A stretch of 16,908 bases of DNA. Origin: JAKSSM01 sp045629065 (lineage in GTDB: Bacteria; Bacillota; Clostridia; Peptostreptococcales; Anaerovoracaceae). Within the stretch, counting starts at the first letter, position 1. The number at the start of each line of letters is the position of its first letter. The position numbers were made by a program, and so were the translations under genes. The stretch lies in assembly GCA_045629065.1 (NCBI GenBank), contig JAZQQK010000045.1, forward strand, positions 1-16,908. Reading direction: 5' to 3'. This document shows, in pieces, positions 8,012-15,956 of this stretch. The notes under the pieces are model-generated. The model worked only from the letters and a program-made list of their open reading frames with translations, was not told the DNA's origin and did not search any database.

Positions 8012-9133
8012 ATGTACAGTGGTAAACATATCACAGCAATAATAACCGCCGCCGGAGCTGGTGTAAGATTCGGCGGCGATAAGCCAAAGCAATTCTTAAG
8101 ACTTGGCACTAACACAGTTCTCGAGACAGCAATTTTGGCATTCCAAAATCACAAGTATATCGACGAGATTTTGGTAACTCTGCCATCGGACTATTTGTCG
8201 CTCGAGAGCGACCTTAAGGCAAAGTTCCCTAAATTGGTAATGGTAGTAAAAGGTGGCGAGACTAGACAGGAATCTGTAGGTAACGCCCTAAAGCAAGTTT
8301 CTACAGAGATTGTTTTGATTCACGATGCAGCGCGACCGTTCGTCACATCTGATGTTATAAGCAGGGTTGTGGAAAGAGCGGTAAGAACTAAAGCAGTCGT
8401 TCCCGTAATCAATGTAAGAGATACGGTAAGGACTGAAGATGGTACGCTGGATCGCACTAAGCTTAAGAGCGTTCAAACTCCGCAGGGCTTCGAAACAGAG
8501 CTTCTCATGGAAGCGGTAAAGAGAGCCAAAGCGGATGGTTTTACTGGAACTGATGATGCAAGCTTGGTTGAACGTTTGGGAGTCAAGGTTGATATGGTCG
8601 ACGGCTCCGATGAAAACCTGAAAATTACAGTCAAGGCGGATTTGAAAGAAGATATGGAAGTTAGAATTGGAACAGGCTTCGATGTTCATAAACTCGTAGA
8701 GGAGCGTAAGCTTTTCCTCCTCGGTTGCGAAATACCGTGTGAAAAAGGTTTGCTCGGGCATTCCGATGCGGATGTGGCAGCACATGCGCTCATGGATGCT
8801 ATCCTCGGTGCAGCGAGCTTGGGAGATATCGGCCAACACTTCCCTGATTCCGACCCGACATACGAAGGCATATCCAGTATGAAACTATTGGAAAAGGTAA
8901 AATCGTTATTAGACGATAAAGGCTATAAAGTAGGCAATTGCGATATCACAATCATCTGTGAGAAACCAAAGGTAGCACCTTATATATTAAAGATGCGCCG
9001 CAATGTAGCGGCAATCTTAGACATAGAACCCGACAAGGTCAATGTCAAAGGTACTACGACAGAAAAACTCGGTTTTACAGGTAGAGGCGAAGGTATCGCG
9101 GCTGAAGCAGTCTGTACGTTGATTGCGAAGTAG
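8012..9133 (+). CDS. ispDF: bifunctional IspD-IspF enzyme of the MEP isoprenoid pathway
   Basis: Fusion of two non-consecutive enzymes of the methylerythritol phosphate pathway: MEP cytidylyltransferase (IspD) and MECDP synthase (IspF); 373 residues, cytoplasmic. The IspD part (1-214) has the nucleotide-binding loop ITAAGAGVRFGGDKPKQF (11-28), HDAARPF (104-110) and QTPQGF (155-160). The IspF part (216-373) begins VRIGTGFDVHKL, with zinc ligands Asp224, His226 and His258, GHSDADVAAHALMDAILGA (249-267), GDIGQHFPDSD and NVKGTTTEKLGFTGRGEGI. There is virtually no linker. The fused form is best known in alpha- and epsilonproteobacteria but also occurs in some clostridia. The ribosome site overlaps the yacL stop, suggesting coupled translation. 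An in-frame ATG at 8654 (Met215), after AAAGAAG, could also give free IspF. Confidence 0.96.
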   Translation: MYSGKHITAIITAAGAGVRFGGDKPKQFLRLGTNTVLETAILAFQNHKYIDEILVTLPSDYLSLESDLKAKFPKLVMVVKGGETRQESVGNALKQVSTEIVLIHDAARPFVTSDVISRVVERAVRTKAVVPVINVRDTVRTEDGTLDRTKLKSVQTPQGFETELLMEAVKRAKADGFTGTDDASLVERLGVKVDMVDGSDENLKITVKADLKEDMEVRIGTGFDVHKLVEERKLFLLGCEIPCEKGLLGHSDADVAAHALMDAILGAASLGDIGQHFPDSDPTYEGISSMKLLEKVKSLLDDKGYKVGNCDITIICEKPKVAPYILKMRRNVAAILDIEPDKVNVKGTTTEKLGFTGRGEGIAAEAVCTLIAK

Positions 9134-9208
9134 GCAAGTGGCTAATTCAATTCAAGGCCAAACTGAATGCAATCCAAATTTAGAAAATTATCTAGGAGAT
9201 TAACATAA

Positions 9209-10963
9209 ATGAAATTATCAAAAGCATTTTTTAAGACATTAAGAGAAGTACCTAACGAGGCAGAAATTCCAAGCCACGTTTTACTTTTAAGAGGAGATTT
9301 TATCAAGAAAGCCGCTGCTGGCGTATATTCATATATGCCAATGGGCTATAGAGTAATCAGAAAAATTGAACAGATCGTTAGAGAAGAGATGGATGCTAAG
9401 GGATGTCAAGAATTCGCATCTTCTGTTCTTCAACCAGGCGAACTTTGGGAAGAGTCCGGAAGATGGGCTGCCTACGGACCTGAAATGTGGAGAGTTAACG
9501 ACCGTAACGGACGTGGTTTCTGCTTAGGACCTACAGCTGAAGAGGTTATCACAGACATCGTTAGACAAAACGTAACTTCCTATAGACAGCTTCCACTCAA
9601 CATGTATCAGATTACTGACAAGTTTAGAGATGAAGCACGTCCACGTTTCGGAATGATGAGATCTCGTAACTTCATCATGAAGGACGCATATTCATTCGAT
9701 AAGAACCCAGAGGGACTCGATGTATCATATAACGACATGTACGATGCTTACACTAGAGTATTCACTCGTTGCGGCCTCATATTTAGACCAGTAGAAGCAG
9801 ATAACGGCGCTATCGGCGGTTCCGCTTCTCACGAGTTCACAGCGCTTTGCGAATTCGGCGAATCAGAGATTGCATACTGCGAATCCTGCGACATGGCAGC
9901 TACAGTAGAAAAGGCTGAATGCGTGGACGCACCAAAGGAAGACGCAGCAGAACTCGCACTCGAAAAGGTTAACACACCAGACACTAAGACAATCGAAGAA
10001 GTTGCTAAGTTCCTCGGAATTCCAGAGACTAAGACTATCAAAGCATTACTCTTTGAAACTTACGACGAAAACAATAAGCCAAATGGATTTGTAGCATGCT
10101 TCATCCGTGGAGACCGCGAACTCAACATGACAAAGCTCGTAAACGCACTCGGTATCGGCGAATATAATATTGCCTTTGCTGATGAAGAAAAGATGTCCAA
10201 GGCAACTGGCTGCGTAGGCGGTTTCACAGGTCCTATCGGACTTCACGATTGTAAGATCGTAGTGGACAGCGAACTCGTAGGCTTAAAGAACTTAGTTGCT
10301 GGCGCTTGCGAAAAAGACTACCACATCAAGAATGTTAACTACGGTAGAGACTATAAAGCAGACCTCGTAGTTGACCTTAAGACACTTAAGGAAGGCGACC
10401 CATGTCCTAAGTGCGGCAAGCCAATCAAGCACGCTAGAGGCGTAGAAGTTGGCCAGGTATTCAAGCTCGGAACTAAATACTCCAAGCCAATGAATGCAAT
10501 CTACAAAGACGAAAACCAGCAGGATCAGTTAATCTGGATGGGCTGCTATGGTATCGGTGTTTCTCGTACTTTCCAGGCAATCATCGATATGCCAGCTAAC
10601 CACGATGAAAACGGTATCATTTGGCCTATGTCAGTAGCACCTTACCATGTAATCATTACAGAGGTTAAGCCAGGCGATGCTGACCAGGACAAGGTTGCAG
10701 ACAAGATTTACAATGAACTCATGAAACAGGGAGTTGAAGTAATATTAGACGACCGTGACGAACGCCCAGGCGTTAAGTTCAAGGACGCAGATTTAATCGG
10801 TATTCCAGTTAGAATCACAGTAGGCCGTGGCGCAGTAGACGGAAACGTAGAATACAAGCTCCGTCGCGATGCCGAAAAGCAAGACATGACAGTAGACGAA
10901 GCTATCAAGGCAGCAATCGCTATCGTAAATGCTGAACGTGACGGAATGAATTATTTTAAGTAG
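9209..10963 (+). CDS. proS: prolyl-tRNA synthetase, bacterial type with editing insertion
   Basis: Class II synthetase that charges tRNA-Pro with proline in the cytoplasm. The 584 residues match the bacterial ProRS architecture: catalytic core with motif 2 (FRDEARPRFGMMRSRNFIMKDAYSF, 139-163) and motif 3 GCYGIGVSR (445-453), an inserted YbaK-like editing domain (about 230-405) with Lys278 in TKTIKALLF and loop GPIGL (341-345), and a C-terminal anticodon-binding domain (about 465-584). The editing domain normally clears Ala-tRNA-Pro; its key features are present. Two CxxC pairs (224-227 and 399-402) flank the insertion. AGGAG at 9194-9198 lies ten bases before the ATG. The 75-bp gap after ispDF shows no T-box and no clear terminator. 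The gene uses many AAG and CTC codons, as expected for high expression. Confidence 0.97.
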   Translation: MKLSKAFFKTLREVPNEAEIPSHVLLLRGDFIKKAAAGVYSYMPMGYRVIRKIEQIVREEMDAKGCQEFASSVLQPGELWEESGRWAAYGPEMWRVNDRNGRGFCLGPTAEEVITDIVRQNVTSYRQLPLNMYQITDKFRDEARPRFGMMRSRNFIMKDAYSFDKNPEGLDVSYNDMYDAYTRVFTRCGLIFRPVEADNGAIGGSASHEFTALCEFGESEIAYCESCDMAATVEKAECVDAPKEDAAELALEKVNTPDTKTIEEVAKFLGIPETKTIKALLFETYDENNKPNGFVACFIRGDRELNMTKLVNALGIGEYNIAFADEEKMSKATGCVGGFTGPIGLHDCKIVVDSELVGLKNLVAGACEKDYHIKNVNYGRDYKADLVVDLKTLKEGDPCPKCGKPIKHARGVEVGQVFKLGTKYSKPMNAIYKDENQQDQLIWMGCYGIGVSRTFQAIIDMPANHDENGIIWPMSVAPYHVIITEVKPGDADQDKVADKIYNELMKQGVEVILDDRDERPGVKFKDADLIGIPVRITVGRGAVDGNVEYKLRRDAEKQDMTVDEAIKAAIAIVNAERDGMNYFK

Positions 10964-10972
10964 AGGTAAGTT

Positions 10973-12457
10973 ATGAAACAACAACCATTTAGATTATATA
11001 ACTCATATACACATTCAAAGGATATTCTCAAGACTCATGAAGAGGGCAAGCTCGGCATGTACACTTGTGGCCCTACAGTTTACCACTTTGCACATATCGG
11101 CAATCTCCGCTCTTACATCATGGAAGACATACTCGAGAAGTACCTCCGTTTTTACGGATATGACGTAAAGCGTGTCATGAATATCACTGACGTAGGCCAC
11201 TTAACATCAGATGCTGATGAGGGCGAAGATAAGATGTTAAAGGGCGCAAAGCGTGAGCACAAGACAGTTATGGAAATCGCACAGTTCTACACTGACGCAT
11301 TTTTCTCAGACTGCAAAAAGCTCAATATCAAGACACCTGATGTAGTTGAACCAGCTACTAATTTGATTCCTGAATATATTCAGATGATTACTAAGCTTTT
11401 AGATACTGGCTATGCATATCAGGCAGGTGGCAACATCTATTTTGATACATCCAAGCTCGAGAGATACTACATCTTTAACGATCACGACGAAGAAGACCTC
11501 GAGGTCGGCGTTCGTGAAGGCGTAGAAGAAGATACTAATAAAAAGAATAAGGCGGACTTCGTACTTTGGTTCACAAAATCCAAGTTTGAAGATCAAGCTC
11601 TTAAGTGGGATTCACCTTGGGGCGTAGGTTATCCAGGCTGGCATATTGAATGCTCCTGCATCTCTATCAAGCACTTAGGTGAGTATTGCGACCTCCACTG
11701 CGGTGGTATCGACAATGCTTTCCCACACCACACTAACGAAATTGCACAGTCCGAAAGCTATCTCGGACATACATGGTGCACACAGTGGATGCACGTGCTC
11801 CACTTATATGACGAATCCGGTAAGATGTCCAAGTCTAAGGGCGAATTCCTCACAGTTTCCCTCTTAGAAGAAAAGGGCTACAACCCTGTAGTTTATAGAT
11901 TCTTCTGCTTACAATCACACTACAGAAAGATTCTTACATTCTCATTCGATGCACTCGCTAATGCAACTGTAGCATACGAAAAGCTCATCTCCAAGATTGC
12001 AACTTTGGACAAGCTTGACCACACATTTACTTGCGAGAAGTTTAACTCAGACGAGCCAGGCGAAGCTGTAGATAGAGAAGTAGTAAAGCAGTTCGAAGAC
12101 AAGTTCGATAACGCAATGTGTAATGACCTCAACACATCCATGGCAGTAACAGTGCTCTACGATGTTTTGAAGGCTGACACAAACGATATTACTAAGCTCT
12201 ACATATTGAACAAGCTCGACAGAGTACTTTCACTTGACCTTTTAAAGGCAGCAAAGAAATACAAGGACGAGCAGGCCGAGAAGGAAGCTCATAAATATGA
12301 CGGAATCCCTGCCGAAGTTGTAGAGATGGTTCAGGCAAGAGCAGAAGCTAAGAAAGCAAAAGATTTTGCAAAGGCTGACGAATTAAGAGATAAGGTAAAG
12401 GCCCTCGGCTACACTATCAAGGATACAGCACAGGGCGCTGAAATTATTAAGGACTAG
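10973..12457 (+). CDS. cysS: cysteinyl-tRNA synthetase
   Basis: Class I synthetase that charges tRNA-Cys. The 494 residues contain the HIGH-like signature HFAHIGN (38-44) and KMSKS (284-288). Probable zinc ligands are Cys32 in TCGPTVY, Cys227 in WHIECS, His252 in PHHTNE and Glu256. The catalytic Rossmann domain covers about 20-330 and a helical DALR-type anticodon region about 345-494. The C-terminus carries the usual lysine- and alanine-rich helices. The gene follows proS after nine bases, with AGAGGTAA serving as ribosome site, so the two are surely cotranscribed. No T-box leader is present. In B. subtilis cysS also lies directly before mrnC, as here. Confidence 0.97.
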   Translation: MKQQPFRLYNSYTHSKDILKTHEEGKLGMYTCGPTVYHFAHIGNLRSYIMEDILEKYLRFYGYDVKRVMNITDVGHLTSDADEGEDKMLKGAKREHKTVMEIAQFYTDAFFSDCKKLNIKTPDVVEPATNLIPEYIQMITKLLDTGYAYQAGGNIYFDTSKLERYYIFNDHDEEDLEVGVREGVEEDTNKKNKADFVLWFTKSKFEDQALKWDSPWGVGYPGWHIECSCISIKHLGEYCDLHCGGIDNAFPHHTNEIAQSESYLGHTWCTQWMHVLHLYDESGKMSKSKGEFLTVSLLEEKGYNPVVYRFFCLQSHYRKILTFSFDALANATVAYEKLISKIATLDKLDHTFTCEKFNSDEPGEAVDREVVKQFEDKFDNAMCNDLNTSMAVTVLYDVLKADTNDITKLYILNKLDRVLSLDLLKAAKKYKDEQAEKEAHKYDGIPAEVVEMVQARAEAKKAKDFAKADELRDKVKALGYTIKDTAQGAEIIKD

Positions 12458-12495
12458 CCCAAAGGCGAAAGTTATGCGAGTAGCCAGGAGAATAG

Positions 12496-12912
12496 ATGTC
12501 AGAAATTGATGTAAGACAAATGAATACTACGGCGCTCGCCTATATGGGCGACGCCGTTTACGAAATCTATGTGAGAAAGCATGTGATAGAATCCGGCAAA
12601 TACCATGTCGACAACCTTCACAAGTCTGCGATTATGTATGTCAAAGCTTCCGCACAAGCTAAGGTTATGCGTGCACTAATGAAAGGGGCCGATGAAAACG
12701 GCGAAGGTTCATTCCTAACAGCCGACGAATACGCTCTAGCTAAGCGTGCGCGTAACCATAAGATTGCGTCAAAAGCAAAGAACGCAGATCCGATAGACTA
12801 CAAAAATGCCACGGCATTCGAAGCACTTATCGGATATCTGTATTTATCAGGCAACATTGATAGAACAGAGGAAATTATCTTAAAAGCGTTTGAAATTACA
12901 GCAAGGAGATAA
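12496..12912 (+). CDS. mrnC: Mini-ribonuclease III
   Basis: Small double-strand-specific ribonuclease that matures 23S rRNA ends in Firmicutes. The 138 residues comprise only the RNase III catalytic domain, with no dsRNA-binding domain, which is the family definition. Catalytic acids are visible: Asp19 in AYMGDAVYEIYVR (15-27) and Glu109 in NATAFEALIGYLYL (104-117). The basic segment KRARNHKIASKAKN (83-96) fits RNA contact. AGGAG at 12486-12490 lies five bases before the ATG. Its place after cysS is conserved. The next gene's ribosome site lies within its last codons. Confidence 0.94.
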   Translation: MSEIDVRQMNTTALAYMGDAVYEIYVRKHVIESGKYHVDNLHKSAIMYVKASAQAKVMRALMKGADENGEGSFLTADEYALAKRARNHKIASKAKNADPIDYKNATAFEALIGYLYLSGNIDRTEEIILKAFEITARR

Positions 12913-12918
12913 TTAGTC

Positions 12919-13560
12919 ATGGATGCTCAAGAATATCGTAATTTAGCTGAAGAAGAATATCTTAAAGCGGTAGGTATTATCTACACGATGGCTAGAATCA
13001 GTGGTCACACTTTTGCTCGTGGAAAATCATATGCGACTATCTTAGATGAGTTCGAAGCGGCAATTCAGGGAATACTGCTCTATGCAATCGTAAACGACGG
13101 CGAGATGTACCAGCCAACAAAAGATTTCCTGAAAAACATTTGTGTTACAGGCAATATTCTCAAGCATATCAATAGCATAGGAAAGAGAAAGTACTACAGC
13201 AAATGGGTTAATGTCACTTGGGACAATATCGACAACCTGAATCGTCCGGTAGACCAGATACAAGAAATCATTAGAGAAAGTATCAGTACATCTGTGCTAA
13301 CATTTGTCGAGCCATTGGCAAAAGCGGACCGCGATGTATCGACTAGATCGTTTATTGACGATATAGCAAAATCGGTAGAGACAATGATGACGGCACTTTT
13401 AAAGTTCGATAAAGCAGAAGACCAAGATTTGGAAAGAGATGTTTCTGCCGACCTACAAGTGGGAATGGAAGTGTTTAATAATATTTTCAAATCACACTGG
13501 TTGCATTATAAAAACAAAGAAGTTCTTAACAAAGGTGTTCACAACATCTACTTAAGATAA
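12919..13560 (+). CDS. hypothetical protein, all-helical, unrecognised family
   Basis: I do not recognise this 213-residue protein. It has no signal peptide, no clear transmembrane helix and no obvious catalytic motif. Composition suggests a soluble helical bundle: an N-terminal helix YRNLAEEEYLKAVGIIYTMAR (6-26), DEFEAAIQGILLYAIVNDGEMY (43-64), a basic-aromatic patch GKRKYYSKWVNVTWDN (107-122), two amphipathic helices near 130-180, and a tail FKSHWLHYKNKEVL. The DGE segment in the second helix faintly recalls TerB-like repeats, too weak for a call. It is very probably real: AAGGAG at 12903-12908 overlaps the end of mrnC, only six bases separate the genes, and base use resembles the neighbours. 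From memory this slot is not occupied in the B. subtilis cluster, so it is an insertion or lineage-specific gene. It may share the rRNA/translation or nucleotide theme of the run, but that is only context. Confidence 0.85.
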   Translation: MDAQEYRNLAEEEYLKAVGIIYTMARISGHTFARGKSYATILDEFEAAIQGILLYAIVNDGEMYQPTKDFLKNICVTGNILKHINSIGKRKYYSKWVNVTWDNIDNLNRPVDQIQEIIRESISTSVLTFVEPLAKADRDVSTRSFIDDIAKSVETMMTALLKFDKAEDQDLERDVSADLQVGMEVFNNIFKSHWLHYKNKEVLNKGVHNIYLR

Positions 13561-13580
13561 TGTTAAACTATGACATACAA

Positions 13581-13594
13581 CATCCCTTGGGATG
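13581..13594. repeat. short inverted repeat upstream of thyA
   Basis: CATCCC, TT, GGGATG: perfect 6-bp arms around two bases in the 74-bp gap before thyA. It is not followed by a T run, so it is unlikely to be a terminator. It could be a small operator or a minor RNA hairpin. No convincing promoter could be placed around it. Confidence 0.35.
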
Positions 13595-13634
13595 ATTGCA
13601 TAAATATTAAACAAAATAACGGAGGTGTAGTCCA

Positions 13635-14465
13635 ATGAGTAAAGCGGACGTATTATTTGTAAACATGTGTAACAAAATCCTTGAAGAAGGATATTCAACA
13701 GAGGGCCAAGTAGTTAGGGCTAGATGGGAAGATGGTTCCCCTGCATATACTATTAAGACGTTTGGCGTTGTTAATCGTTACAATCTTCAAGAAGAGTTCC
13801 CAGCTCTTACATTAAGACCAACAGCCATCAAATCAGCTACTGATGAGCTCCTTTGGATTTGGCAAAAGAAGTCCAACAATATTAAAGATTTGAAGAGCCA
13901 TATCTGGGATGAATGGGCCGATGAAACAGGTTCCATCGGTAAGGCATACGGCTATCAAATGTCAAAGAAGTATAAGTTTGCCCAGGGTGAAATGGACCAG
14001 GTAGACAATGTACTTTGGCAGTTAAAGAATCAACCATATTCTAGACGTATTTTAACTAATATCTACAATTTCCAGGATTTATCCGAGATGCACTTAGAAC
14101 CTTGCGCATATTCCATGACATTCAATGTTACAGGAAATAAGCTCAATGCTATCCTAAACCAGCGTTCACAGGACATCTTAGCAGCTAACAACTGGAATGT
14201 AGTACAATATTCAATCTTAACTATGATGTTTGCTCAGGTAACTGGTTATGAGCCAGGCGAATTCGTACATGTAATCAGCGATGCTCATATCTACGACAGA
14301 CACGTTCCTATCATCAAGGAACTCATCACTCGTCCACAGTTCCCAGCACCAAAGGTACATCTCAATCCAGACATTAAGAACTTCTACGACTTCAAGCCAG
14401 AAGATGTAATAGTTGAAGATTACCAAAAGAATCCGCAGATTACTGGAATTCCAATTGCTGTTTAA
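13635..14465 (+). CDS. thyA: thymidylate synthase ThyA, B. subtilis TS-A-like
   Basis: Converts dUMP to dTMP with methylene-tetrahydrofolate as both carbon donor and reductant, releasing dihydrofolate. In the 276 residues the catalytic Cys157 lies in LEPCAYSMTFNV. Also visible are the arginine pair Arg137/Arg138 in YSRRILTN, QRSQDI with Asp180 (176-181), Asn188 in NWNVVQY, and SDAHIYDRH (215-223) with His218 and Tyr220. ELLWIWQKKSNNIKDL and HIWDEWADETGSIGKAYGYQ are TS signatures. The residue after Cys is Ala rather than the common His of PCH. B. subtilis ThyA (phage phi3T-related) likewise lacks that His (PCVY), so this belongs to the divergent TS-A branch and is likely active. A strong GGAGGTG site (13621-13627) lies seven bases before ATG. 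folA follows 52 bp downstream and would recycle the dihydrofolate. Confidence 0.95.
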   Translation: MSKADVLFVNMCNKILEEGYSTEGQVVRARWEDGSPAYTIKTFGVVNRYNLQEEFPALTLRPTAIKSATDELLWIWQKKSNNIKDLKSHIWDEWADETGSIGKAYGYQMSKKYKFAQGEMDQVDNVLWQLKNQPYSRRILTNIYNFQDLSEMHLEPCAYSMTFNVTGNKLNAILNQRSQDILAANNWNVVQYSILTMMFAQVTGYEPGEFVHVISDAHIYDRHVPIIKELITRPQFPAPKVHLNPDIKNFYDFKPEDVIVEDYQKNPQITGIPIAV

Positions 14466-14517
14466 TAGCAAAGTATCCAGTCCGGATTTCACAAAAATAA
14501 ATTTTTAGGGGTAAGAT

Positions 14518-15012
14518 ATGAATTTAATTGTAGCTTGCGATAAAAACTGGGGAATCGGTAAGGACGGAAAGCTCCTTTGCAGCATCCCAGGAGATCTCAA
14601 ATATTTTAAGGAAAAGACGCTCGGAAAGACCGTAGTCATGGGCCGTTCTACTCTGGAAAGCTTGCCAGGCGGCAAGCCACTTCCTGGCAGAACGAATATT
14701 GTTATGACCAGAAATAGAGAATTTGCAATGGAAGGCGTCAAGGTCGTTCACTCTATGAATGGACTCATCGAGGAACTCAACAATTACCTCCCAGACGATG
14801 TAATGATTATCGGTGGAGCTATGGTATATAACGAACTCATGCCTTTGTGCGATAAGTTATATATCACAAAGATTGACCATGAATTCGATGCGGATGTTTT
14901 CATCACGAATGCTGATGAGCTTCCTCAGTTTAAGGTTGCATGGAAGTCTGAAGTTTTCACGGAGAACGGATATAGCTACCAATTCTATGAATATCGCAGA
15001 AAGAAGATTTAA
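14518..15012 (+). CDS. folA: dihydrofolate reductase
   Basis: Reduces dihydrofolate to tetrahydrofolate with NADPH, which is needed because ThyA oxidises the folate cofactor. The 164 residues match single-domain bacterial DHFR. Visible features are the N-terminal strand LIVACDKNWGIGKDG (3-17) with the conserved Trp11 of the Met20-like loop, Asp26 in IPGDLKYFK as catalytic acid, VVMGRSTLESLP (39-50), PLPGRTNIVMTR (54-65) and the cofactor-binding GGAMVYNELMP (99-109). All key residues are present. AGGGGTAAG before the ATG is a moderate ribosome site. The gene ends six bases before rlmB. Confidence 0.96.
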   Translation: MNLIVACDKNWGIGKDGKLLCSIPGDLKYFKEKTLGKTVVMGRSTLESLPGGKPLPGRTNIVMTRNREFAMEGVKVVHSMNGLIEELNNYLPDDVMIIGGAMVYNELMPLCDKLYITKIDHEFDADVFITNADELPQFKVAWKSEVFTENGYSYQFYEYRRKKI

Positions 15013-15018
15013 TCCATT

Positions 15019-15933
15019 ATGGCAAAAGTAAAGAACAGAAGAGACAATCACAATATCAAGAGACCTAAGTCAGGAGCCGGCTATGCAAAGTTTGGCGAAT
15101 CCACAGGCACTACTAGAGTTAAAGAAGACTTTAGCCCTAAAAAGACAGTCAAGAAGCCTGTAGAAAGATCCTTTGAACCACGCGAGGAAAATACCAATAT
15201 CATAGTTGGCCGCAATCCTGTAATCGAGGCACTCAAGTCAGGCCGTGAAATCGATAAGATTTTAGTTACTTCGAGAGAAGGCTCAGCTATCAAGATTCTC
15301 GGTATGGCAAAGGAGCAAGGCATTCCGGTAATGTATGTGGAAAAAGCTGCACTCGACAGAATCTCTGGCGGTCAAGTTCACCAGGGAGTCGCTGCCTACA
15401 TTAGCCCTTATGCATATTCTGAGATGTCAGATATCTTTAAAAAGGCAGAGAAAGCTGGTGAAAAACCTTTCATCATAATCTTGGATGGTTTGGAAGACCC
15501 ACACAATCTCGGTGCCATAATGAGAACTGCTGAATGCGCAGGCGCACACGGAATCATCATTCCAAAGCGTCATGCTTGCGGACTTACAGAAGTCGTAGCG
15601 AAGTCATCCGCCGGAGCTATCGAATACATGCCAGTAGTAAAGGTTACGAACATCGCACAGACTATCGATGAACTTAAGGAACAGGGCATCTGGGTTGCAG
15701 CCTGTGACATGGGTGGCCCAGCTTACTACGATTCCGACATGAAGGGTAAAGTAGCCGTTGTAATTGGATCAGAGGGCTTTGGTATAAGCAAACTCGTAAA
15801 GGATAAGTGCGACTATGTGGTATCTATGCCAATGGTCGGTAACATCACTTCTCTCAACGCATCCAATGCCGCATCCATCATTATTTACGAAGTAAGAAAG
15901 CAGAGAGATTTGGCTAAAAGAGCTTTAGAATAG
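15019..15933 (+). CDS. rlmB: 23S rRNA (guanosine-2'-O-)-methyltransferase RlmB, SPOUT family
   Basis: TrmH/SpoU-family enzyme predicted to 2'-O-methylate a conserved guanosine of 23S rRNA (G2251 in E. coli numbering) using S-adenosylmethionine. The 304 residues include an unstructured basic N-terminal tail (1-58), longer than in E. coli, that may help RNA binding. A substrate-binding domain follows, starting NIIVGRNPVIEAL (60-72) and containing GGQVHQGVAAY. The SPOUT domain has motif 1 (LDGLEDPHNLGAIMRTAE), motif 2 IGSEGFGIS and motif 3 (MVGNITSLNASNAASIII), the trefoil-knot signatures. The ribosome site is weak and lies within the folA end (AGAAAGAAG), which suggests coupled translation. Its place after mrnC and before sigH follows the Firmicutes order, apart from the inserted genes. 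Confidence 0.94.
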   Translation: MAKVKNRRDNHNIKRPKSGAGYAKFGESTGTTRVKEDFSPKKTVKKPVERSFEPREENTNIIVGRNPVIEALKSGREIDKILVTSREGSAIKILGMAKEQGIPVMYVEKAALDRISGGQVHQGVAAYISPYAYSEMSDIFKKAEKAGEKPFIIILDGLEDPHNLGAIMRTAECAGAHGIIIPKRHACGLTEVVAKSSAGAIEYMPVVKVTNIAQTIDELKEQGIWVAACDMGGPAYYDSDMKGKVAVVIGSEGFGISKLVKDKCDYVVSMPMVGNITSLNASNAASIIIYEVRKQRDLAKRALE

Positions 15934-15956
15934 TTAGAGAATCAGGAACTTAGATT

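Noticed and set aside
9134..9208. T-box or other amino-acid riboswitch before proS-cysS
   Set aside because: The gap is only 75 bases, lacks any T-box TGGNACC-like element or terminator, and shows only a weak 5-bp ATTCA/TGAAT hairpin.
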